Assembly (NCBI GenBank): GCA_946545765.1
Contig: CAMNNS010000095.1
Location: 1 to 6,049, forward strand
Source of the DNA: an uncultured Bacteroidales bacterium
GTDB lineage: Bacteria > Bacteroidota > Bacteroidia > Bacteroidales > UBA932
DNA length: 6,049 nt
Direction: 5' to 3'
Both the position numbers and the translations under genes were made by a program. A model generated the notes under the pieces. That model worked only from the letters and a program-made list of their open reading frames with translations, searched no databases and was not told the DNA's origin. This document shows, piece after piece, positions 1 to 5,462 of this stretch (position 1 is the stretch's first letter; every line of letters starts with the position of its first letter).

Positions 1-415
1 GTTTCCTCCCGATGGCTTTTTTGCAGCTACTTCTCAAAGTCGTTATGATGCTGTGCTAACTATGTATCATGACCAAGGGCTTATCCCTTTTAAAACTTTA
101 GCATTTGATACAGGGGTGAATTTTACAGCAGGGCTACCAGTTGTTAGAACCTCTCCCGATCATGGAACTGCATTTGATTTGGCGGGGCAAAATAAAGCCA
201 ATCCAATGTCTATGTTATCTGCAATATATTTAGCAGTAGATGTTTATAGGAATAGAAAAAGATATGATGAGATTCATTCCAACCCTTTGACAGCTAAGAT
301 ACCTGGGCAAATCCAAAAACCATATCAAAATAGATTTACTCCTCAAAACGAGCCCGATGTGATAGATTTAGAAAATGATGAAAAGGAGACATTTAAAGAA
401 GAAGAGACGAATTAA
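1..415 (+). CDS. pdxA: 4-hydroxythreonine-4-phosphate dehydrogenase PdxA, C-terminal part (5' truncated by window edge)
   Basis: PdxA is the cytoplasmic, metal-dependent NAD(P) oxidoreductase that oxidises 4-phosphohydroxy-L-threonine in the DXP-dependent route to pyridoxal 5'-phosphate. The frame is open from base 2, so the gene begins upstream of the window; the GTG at 53 is an internal Val codon, not a start. Seen in sequence: PDGFF near the left edge, then MYHDQG with the His (codon 68-70) that matches the third metal-binding His of the family, Lys at 92-94, Asn in GVN at 119-121, Arg in VVRTS at 146-148, and the DHGTAFDLAG signature. The IPFKTL form of the motif is typical of Bacteroidota PdxA. 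After the conserved fold (ending near NPL, about base 292) there is a polar tail of about 40 residues that ends very acidic (ENDEKETFKEEETN) and is probably disordered. The gene ends in TAA and lies 3 nt before rnhA, in the same frame. Identification is firm; the N-terminal half is not visible. Confidence 0.95.
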   Translation, partial: FPPDGFFAATSQSRYDAVLTMYHDQGLIPFKTLAFDTGVNFTAGLPVVRTSPDHGTAFDLAGQNKANPMSMLSAIYLAVDVYRNRKRYDEIHSNPLTAKIPGQIQKPYQNRFTPQNEPDVIDLENDEKETFKEEETN

Positions 416-418
416 AAT

Positions 419-877
419 ATGATTGACCCAATACGTTTATATACAGATGGTTCTTCTAAAGGGAATCCTGGACCTGGCGGTTGGGGAGTAGTTTTAATTT
501 GGAAAAATCACAGAAAGGAAATTAGTGGTGGAGAACAATATACAACTAATAACAGAATGGAATTAACTGCTGTTATTGAGGGGCTTAAAGCTATCAAGAA
601 AAAAGATATTCCTGTTTATATTTATAGCGATTCCTCTTATGTTGTTAATGCTATAGAGAATAATTGGTTGCAAAATTGGGTATTACAAGGCTTTAAAAAG
701 AAATTAAACGAAGATTTGTGGAGAGAGTATATATCTGTAGCACAAGATTTTAAAGAACTCAAATTTAATTGGATTAAAGGCCATGCAGGTCATCCCGAAA
801 ATGAGAGATGTGACAAGATGGCTGTGGAGGAGGCTTCTAAATTTTCTAACGAAGATTCAATAACTAACAAGATATGA
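419..877 (+). CDS. rnhA: Ribonuclease HI
   Basis: RNase HI cleaves the RNA strand of RNA-DNA hybrids in the cytoplasm, removing R-loops and helping clear primers. The protein is 152 residues, the usual size for a single-domain bacterial enzyme. All active-site residues are visible: Asp10 in YTDGSSKGNPGPGGWG, Glu48 in NRMELTA, Asp71 in YSDSSYV, His122 and Asp132 in KGHAGHPENERCDKMA, matching E. coli D10/E48/D70/H124/D134. The basic handle region (about residues 82-99, NWLQNWVLQGFKKK) is present but a few residues shorter than in E. coli, as I align it from memory. There is no N-terminal hybrid-binding domain. The ATG at 419 is fixed by the in-frame pdxA stop at 413-415. No Shine-Dalgarno is evident; the leader is A-rich. 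The stop codon overlaps the gpsA start (ATGA at 874-877), suggesting translational coupling. Very secure call. Confidence 0.97.
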   Translation: MIDPIRLYTDGSSKGNPGPGGWGVVLIWKNHRKEISGGEQYTTNNRMELTAVIEGLKAIKKKDIPVYIYSDSSYVVNAIENNWLQNWVLQGFKKKLNEDLWREYISVAQDFKELKFNWIKGHAGHPENERCDKMAVEEASKFSNEDSITNKI

Positions 878-1884
878 ATGAGATTTTACAAAAAAGCAAT
901 CTAAAATATGCTATGATAGGGAGTGGAAGTTGGGCAACTGCACTTGTTAAACTTCTACTTAATCATCAAGATGAAATAGCTTGGTTTATAAGGGATCAGA
1001 AGAATATAGATAGAGTTATGAAAAATCATAGGAATAAATTTTATCTTAGTTCTGTCCTTCTTGAACCAGAAAGGCTTTATATGTCAACAAATTTAGATGA
1101 GATTGTCTCTTGGGCAGATGTACTCATTTTTTGTATCCCTTCTGCATATTTTATGGAGGTTATGAATAGACTTACGGTCTCTTTAGACAATAAATTTGTA
1201 GTCTCCGCTATTAAAGGTTTTGTTGGGGATAATATGACTATTGCGGAGTATTTTCATAATGTTCATAATATTCCATTTGATAGGATTGGTGTTGTAAGCG
1301 GTCCTTGCCACGCAGAAGAGGTTGGTATGGAGAGGCTTTCATATTTGACATTTACAAGTAAATATATAGATAATGCCCGTTTCCTTTGCGATGCTTTTGA
1401 GTGTAACTATATACATGCTACACCGGGTACAGATATTTATGGGGTAGAATATGCTGCTGCTTTAAAAAATATTTATGCTATTGCTGCAGGTATATCTCAT
1501 GGTTTGGGCTATGGTGATAATTTTACATCGGTTTTGATGACCTCATCTTTTAAAGAGATAGTAAGATTTTTGGATACTACTCATCCCGATCCGAATAGAA
1601 CAGTTAATACCTCTCCTTACCTTGGAGATTTGCTTGTTACAGGATATAGTCAATTTAGCCGCAATAGAACTTTTGGTAATATGATTGGTAAAGGTTATGA
1701 TGTTCAAAGTGCTCAAATGGAGATGAATATGGTTGCAGAGGGTTATTATGCCTCAAAATGTATCTATGAGATAAATAAAAAATATAGAATAGATATGCCT
1801 ATCGCTGAGGCTGTTTATGAAATTCTATATGAGAATAAATATCCCGATTATGTAATAAAAAGATTGACGAATAAGTTGTATTAA
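874..1884 (+). CDS. gpsA: NAD(P)-dependent glycerol-3-phosphate dehydrogenase GpsA
   Basis: GpsA reduces dihydroxyacetone phosphate to sn-glycerol 3-phosphate, the backbone for membrane phospholipids; it is cytoplasmic. The 336-residue length fits the family. Seen: an N-terminal Rossmann motif GSGSWATAL (residues 16-24; the usual form is GAGSWGTAL), SAIKGF (111-116) equivalent to the family's ATKG, SGPCHAEEV (142-150), the catalytic-helix motif EYAAALKNIYAIAAG (192-206) with Lys198 as the catalytic lysine by family alignment, and the C-terminal block GDLLVTGYSQFSRNRTFG (251-268), which includes the substrate-phosphate-binding Arg region. MPIAEAVYEILY (308-319) is the usual C-terminal helix. 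The ATG at 874 overlaps the rnhA stop by 4 nt and leaves a normal 15-residue lead to the glycine motif; the next Met (residue 14) is too close to that motif to be a start. pgi follows after only 6 nt and in the same frame. I recall gpsA-pgi adjacency in other Bacteroidales, which supports a conserved pair, but this is unverified. Confidence 0.97.
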   Translation: MNEILQKSNLKYAMIGSGSWATALVKLLLNHQDEIAWFIRDQKNIDRVMKNHRNKFYLSSVLLEPERLYMSTNLDEIVSWADVLIFCIPSAYFMEVMNRLTVSLDNKFVVSAIKGFVGDNMTIAEYFHNVHNIPFDRIGVVSGPCHAEEVGMERLSYLTFTSKYIDNARFLCDAFECNYIHATPGTDIYGVEYAAALKNIYAIAAGISHGLGYGDNFTSVLMTSSFKEIVRFLDTTHPDPNRTVNTSPYLGDLLVTGYSQFSRNRTFGNMIGKGYDVQSAQMEMNMVAEGYYASKCIYEINKKYRIDMPIAEAVYEILYENKYPDYVIKRLTNKLY

Positions 1885-1890
1885 GATTAT

Positions 1891-3180
1891 ATGTTTACTA
1901 TAAAATTAAATACAGAATTCGCAGAAAGTTTTCTCCCTAAAGAGTCTGTTGAATCTGGTATAAAAAAAGCACTATCTCATTTAGAGAGTTTAAAAAATGG
2001 GAGTGGTGCAGGTGGAGAAATGACAGGTTGGGTTAAATTACCTACTGAGATAGAGTCTTCTTTGTTAGAAGATTGTAAAAGGATAGCAATCTCATGGAGA
2101 GATAAATTAGATGTTGTTGTGGTGATAGGTATAGGTGGCTCTTATCTTGGTGCGAAATGTACATTAGAGGCTTTGTCTCCCTCATTTTCCCCTAATGGTA
2201 AAAAAGGATTTCCACATATAGTCTTTGCAGGATGTTCTTTATCAGAAGAATATATGTCCGATTTATTAGATTATCTAAAAGATAAATCGTATGGGTTAGT
2301 TGTTATCTCAAAATCGGGGACAACTATTGAGCCTGCTATTGCTTTTAGACTTCTTAGAAATAATATGATAGAGAGATTTGGGAAAGAAGAGACACAAAAA
2401 AGGGTAGTAACTATAACAGATAGGAATAGTGCATTGAAAAAGATGAGTGATATAAATGGCTACTATTCTTTACCATTACCTACTAATATTGGTGGGCGTT
2501 ACTCAGTTTTGTCTGCAGTAGGACTTTTGCCTATATCTATTGCAGGTTTTGATATAGATTCTCTCATAGATGGTGCAAAATCTGCTATGGATAATTTATT
2601 AAGAGTAGAGATTACAAATCCAGCGTTAAAATATGCAGTCCTTCGTAATCTATTTTATCGCGAAGGAAAGAAGATAGAGATTTTTATAAATTATAATCCA
2701 AAATTAAAATTTTTTGGTGAGTGGCTAAAGCAACTTTTTGGTGAGAGTGAAGGTAAAATGGGTAAAGGTTTATTCCCTGCATCTTCTGAATTTACAACAG
2801 ATTTACACTCACTTGGACAATACATTCAAGAGGGTGAGAGAATAATGTTTGAGACTGCAATTATTATTGAGAATAAGTCTGTTGCTGTTAATATCCCTAA
2901 TTTAGAGGATAATTATGATGGATTGGATTATATTGTTGGAAAATCTATAGAAGAGATAAATAAGTGTGCCGAAGAGGGGACGAAAAAGGCACATTTCTCG
3001 GGTGGAGTTCCTAATATATCTGTAAGTATAGATAAGTTAGATGAGTATAATCTTGGTGCCATCTTTTATTTCTTTGAGGTATCATGTGCTATATCTGCAT
3101 ATATATTAGGGGTTAATCCTTTTGATCAACCTGGAGTTGAAGTATATAAAAAGAATTTGTATAAGTTGCTTGAATCTTAA
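1891..3180 (+). CDS. pgi: Glucose-6-phosphate isomerase
   Basis: Pgi interconverts glucose 6-phosphate and fructose 6-phosphate in glycolysis and gluconeogenesis; it is a cytoplasmic dimer in known cases. At 429 residues it belongs to the short bacterial form (about 445 residues) rather than the roughly 550-residue E. coli/eukaryotic form. Two SIS sugar-isomerase folds are recognisable. The first has GIGGSYLG (80-87) and the phosphate-binding SKSGTT (140-145), followed by signature 1, IGGRYSVLSAVGLLP (200-214), with Arg203. The second has GESEGKMGKG (284-293), where Glu285 aligns with the catalytic base, then DLHSLGQ (304-310) with the ring-opening His306, and signature 2, FDQPGVEVYK (411-420), with Lys420. 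All expected catalytic residues are present, so the enzyme should be active. It starts 6 nt after gpsA with an AT-rich leader and no Shine-Dalgarno. The stop codon TAA (3178-3180) lies inside the left part of an inverted repeat (3172-3198). A 34-nt gap follows before the antiporter gene. Confidence 0.98.
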   Translation: MFTIKLNTEFAESFLPKESVESGIKKALSHLESLKNGSGAGGEMTGWVKLPTEIESSLLEDCKRIAISWRDKLDVVVVIGIGGSYLGAKCTLEALSPSFSPNGKKGFPHIVFAGCSLSEEYMSDLLDYLKDKSYGLVVISKSGTTIEPAIAFRLLRNNMIERFGKEETQKRVVTITDRNSALKKMSDINGYYSLPLPTNIGGRYSVLSAVGLLPISIAGFDIDSLIDGAKSAMDNLLRVEITNPALKYAVLRNLFYREGKKIEIFINYNPKLKFFGEWLKQLFGESEGKMGKGLFPASSEFTTDLHSLGQYIQEGERIMFETAIIIENKSVAVNIPNLEDNYDGLDYIVGKSIEEINKCAEEGTKKAHFSGGVPNISVSIDKLDEYNLGAIFYFFEVSCAISAYILGVNPFDQPGVEVYKKNLYKLLES

Positions 3181-3185
3181 TTTTT
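3156..3185 (+). promoter_or_regulatory. Weak candidate Bacteroidota-type promoter for the antiporter gene
   Basis: A TTTG at 3156-3159 is followed 18 bp later by TAATTTTT (3178-3185). This matches 7 of 8 positions of the Bacteroidota -7 element TAnnTTTG, and the first block matches the -33 TTTG exactly, but the spacing is slightly shorter than the usual 19-21 bp. Transcription would start near 3190-3194, within the dyad at 3186-3206 and about 20-25 nt before the antiporter ATG. The elements overlap the end of pgi. In such AT-rich DNA a match of this quality can arise by chance, so this is only a candidate. Confidence 0.2.
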
Positions 3186-3198
3186 ATCTTTTAGATTC
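3172..3198 (+). repeat. Inverted repeat across the pgi stop codon
   Basis: GAATCT at 3172-3177 is the exact complement of AGATTC at 3193-3198. After one T-T mismatch, AA at 3179-3180 can also pair with TT at 3190-3191, leaving a 9-nt U-rich loop. The pgi stop codon sits in the left arm. Only two G-C pairs are present and no U-tract follows the right arm, so it does not look like a standard intrinsic terminator. The right arm is shared with the dyad at 3186-3206, so the two RNA foldings exclude each other. It could be a weak 3'-end stabilising hairpin, part of a switch, or chance. Confidence 0.3.
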
Positions 3199-3206
3199 TA
3201 ATAGAT
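3186..3206. promoter_or_regulatory. Near-perfect 21-bp dyad in the pgi-antiporter gap (operator or hairpin candidate)
   Basis: The half-sites ATCTTTTAGA (3186-3195) and TCTAATAGAT (3197-3206) are reverse complements at 9 of 10 positions around the central T at 3196; the only mismatch is T3190 against T3202. The dyad lies wholly in the 34-nt non-coding gap and ends 8 nt before the antiporter ATG. As DNA it has the size and symmetry of an operator for a dimeric regulator. As RNA it could fold into a short hairpin just ahead of the start codon and reduce initiation. It is followed only by a run of four T (3209-3212), so terminator function is doubtful. The symmetry is seen directly; the regulatory role is inferred. 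Confidence 0.4.
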
Positions 3207-3214
3207 GATTTTAT

Positions 3215-5452
3215 ATGAATGAGTTGAATCCACTACTTACTGATTTAGCACTAATATTATTAGTTGCAGGAGTTGTTACAATTATCTTTAAGGCACTCAA
3301 GCAACCTGTTGTATTGGGATATATTATAGCGGGCTTATTAACAGGACCTTATGTGTCGTTTATTCCAACTGTAACAGAAATATCAAGTGTTGAGTTTTGG
3401 GGAGATATAGGTGTGATATTCTTATTATTTTGTTTGGGGTTAGAATTTAGCTTTAAAAAGATAGTAAAAGTAGGTGGACCAGGTGCTATGTCTGTTTTGG
3501 CAGAAGTTATAATGATGTTTTCTATGGGTTTTTTGGTGGGTTGGATATTTGGCTGGAATACAATGACTTCTATCTTCTTAGGGGCAATTTTGGCAATATC
3601 TTCTACTTCAATTATTGTTAAAACCTTTGATGATTTAGGGATAGGAAATAAAAAGTCTTCTCACTTAACGATAGGGTCTTTGATCTTTGATGATTTGGTA
3701 GCAATTCTTCTAATGGTTCTGCTACCTACTTTAGTGATAAGTAAAACATTTAATGGTGCAGAACTCTTATCCAAGATATTCTACATTGCCATATTTCTTT
3801 TATTATGGTTTACTGGTGGTATATATTTAATTCCTTCATTATTTAGGAAACTAAAAAAGTACCTTACGAGTGAGACACTTATTGTTATCTCCCTTGGTTT
3901 GTGTTTTTTAATGGTAGTTGTTACCGTTAAAGCAGAAATCTCTGAAGCGTTAGGGGCTTTCGTTATGGGTTCTATTTTATCTGGTACTATTCAAAGAGAT
4001 AAGATTGTAACATTAACCAAACCGATAAAAGATTTTTTTGGAGCAATCTTTTTTGTTTCTGTGGGAATGCTTGTTGATCCAACTATCCTTCTTCATTATT
4101 GGCCTCATATATTGGTAATATCATTTGTGTTATTAGTTATAAAACCAATCTCTTTAATAGTAGGTTTTTTATTTAGTGGTCAAACTCTAAAGGTCGCTAT
4201 CCCTGCTGGTATATGTTTATGTCAAATAGGAGAATTCTCATACATTATAGCTCAATTAGGCAAGGAACTGGAAGCTACTCCAGATTATCTTTATCCAATT
4301 GTAGTTGCGGTATCTATAATAACAACTTTTGCTACTCCATATTGGATAAAAATAGGAGATAAGATGTATGACTATATATATAAGCACTCCCGTCCAAGTT
4401 GGAGAAAAGTGATCGAAAAATTAGGTACTGGTCAGAAGACTTTCAATCAACAAGCTAACTGGAGCAAGTTATTGAAAAGTTATTTTACAAGAGTTTTTAT
4501 TTATTCTGCATGGGGAGCTACTGTAGGATTAATTTGTATAGGATTTGTATATCCTTATATTCAAAAATTATTAGGAAATGCTCTGTGGGTTAGAATATTA
4601 ATGTTACTTATTACCCTTATTGCAATGTCTCCTTTTATTTGGGCACTATTAAAGAAGAAGGATAAAGATGAGCTTTATGATAAAATATGGGAAGATCAAA
4701 GATTTTATCGTGGACCTCTAATGTTTATGGTTGCATTTAAATACATTTTAGCGATTATTGCTGTTGCTACCGTAGCATCTATTTATATTACTGCTCCAAC
4801 AGGTTTTATTTTTCTGTTAGGTGCTGTAATTCTTGTAGTTGTAGTGTTATCAAACCATATTAAAAAGTATTACGGAAGGATAGAGAACAGATTTCTTACG
4901 AATCTTAATTCAGAAGGTGGACACAGGTTTATAATACCGCGAGATATGGCTAATGAGATGCATATGGAGAAGTGTATTATTGGGTCAACTTCATATTTGG
5001 CAGGAAAAACAATTGGACAAACTCATCGCGATAAGGATACTGGTGCGTTGGTTATTCAAATTAATAGAGGTGGATTAATAATAGATTTGCCCCATAAAGA
5101 TGAGGTATTTTACCCATCAGATGAAATTATGCTTCTTGGGTCCGATTCGCAATTAAAATCTTTTATTTTGCTTTCTGAGAATAATAAAAATGTAGAAGAA
5201 TATTCTGAAAACAGAAAGGATGCTATAGAAATGAAACTGTTTCAAATTACTTTAAATAAGAGATCTCCATTAGTAGGTGAAGGTGCCAACATTACTTCAT
5301 TAAGGGATAAATTTGGTGTTTTGATTATAGGGGTAGAAAAAAATGGTGAAGATAGCTTCTTGCGCCCCACATCTTCTGTTTTAATAGAAGAAAACGATAC
5401 GGTTTGGCTTGTAGGGAATAAAGAGTCTATTTCAAGATTAAATGTAGAGTAG
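3215..5452 (+). CDS. CPA2-family (Kef/NapA-like) monovalent cation:proton antiporter with tandem RCK_C-like C-terminal domains
   Basis: This is an inner-membrane protein expected to exchange Na+ or K+ for H+ and contribute to pH and cation homeostasis. The 745 residues divide into three parts. Residues 1-385 form an Na+/H+ exchanger domain with about 13 hydrophobic segments (near 9-27, 30-46, 62-78, 89-111, 116-136, 151-175, 186-208, 219-238, 241-258, 268-287, 293-319, 326-348, 358-380). Its hallmarks are AISSTSIIVKTFDDLG (127-142), SLIFDDLVAI (155-164) with the Asp159-Asp160 pair, FFVSVGMLVDP (279-289), Lys310 in IKPISL, and CQIGEFSYII (336-345). Residues 425-547 add about four more hydrophobic segments (426-447, 456-478, 503-525, 528-547). 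Residues 572-655 and 671-745 each resemble an RCK_C/TrkA_C domain (GKTIGQTHRDKDTGALVIQI and LVGEGANITSLRDKFGVLII). I see no RCK_N Rossmann motif such as GxGxxG in the soluble tail. The TGA at 3206-3208, in frame, fixes the ATG at 3215. The antiporter class is secure; the transported ion and any ligand are not determinable here. A regulatory dyad may lie just upstream. Confidence 0.93.
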   Translation: MNELNPLLTDLALILLVAGVVTIIFKALKQPVVLGYIIAGLLTGPYVSFIPTVTEISSVEFWGDIGVIFLLFCLGLEFSFKKIVKVGGPGAMSVLAEVIMMFSMGFLVGWIFGWNTMTSIFLGAILAISSTSIIVKTFDDLGIGNKKSSHLTIGSLIFDDLVAILLMVLLPTLVISKTFNGAELLSKIFYIAIFLLLWFTGGIYLIPSLFRKLKKYLTSETLIVISLGLCFLMVVVTVKAEISEALGAFVMGSILSGTIQRDKIVTLTKPIKDFFGAIFFVSVGMLVDPTILLHYWPHILVISFVLLVIKPISLIVGFLFSGQTLKVAIPAGICLCQIGEFSYIIAQLGKELEATPDYLYPIVVAVSIITTFATPYWIKIGDKMYDYIYKHSRPSWRKVIEKLGTGQKTFNQQANWSKLLKSYFTRVFIYSAWGATVGLICIGFVYPYIQKLLGNALWVRILMLLITLIAMSPFIWALLKKKDKDELYDKIWEDQRFYRGPLMFMVAFKYILAIIAVATVASIYITAPTGFIFLLGAVILVVVVLSNHIKKYYGRIENRFLTNLNSEGGHRFIIPRDMANEMHMEKCIIGSTSYLAGKTIGQTHRDKDTGALVIQINRGGLIIDLPHKDEVFYPSDEIMLLGSDSQLKSFILLSENNKNVEEYSENRKDAIEMKLFQITLNKRSPLVGEGANITSLRDKFGVLIIGVEKNGEDSFLRPTSSVLIEENDTVWLVGNKESISRLNVE

Positions 5453-5462
5453 TTTTATTGTT

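Noticed and set aside
53..415. A free-standing 120-residue protein starting at the GTG at 53
   Set aside because: The frame is open to base 2 and the upstream residues (PDGFF...YDAV) continue the PdxA alignment, so the GTG is an internal valine codon.
826..833. GGAGGAGG as the Shine-Dalgarno for gpsA
   Set aside because: It is about 40 nt before the gpsA ATG and encodes part of the RNase HI C-terminal helix (VEEA), so it is coding sequence rather than a ribosome binding site.
1191..1198. TAAATTTG matching the Bacteroidota -7 promoter element
   Set aside because: It lies inside gpsA and has no TTTG at the -33 position; such matches are expected by chance in AT-rich coding DNA.
3186..3212. 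Intrinsic terminator after pgi
   Set aside because: The hairpin is AT-rich and is followed by only four T before the next start codon; read-through into the antiporter seems more likely.
4033..4053. T7 and T6 homopolymer runs in the antiporter gene, possible phase-variation or slippage sites
   Set aside because: They encode Phe pairs in the conserved DFFGAIFFVSVGM motif and are short for slippage; composition and conserved sequence explain them.
5308..5315. TAAATTTG, another -7-like element, about 150 nt before the AddB-like gene
   Set aside because: It encodes part of the second RCK_C-like domain, has no -33 TTTG upstream, and would give a long leader.
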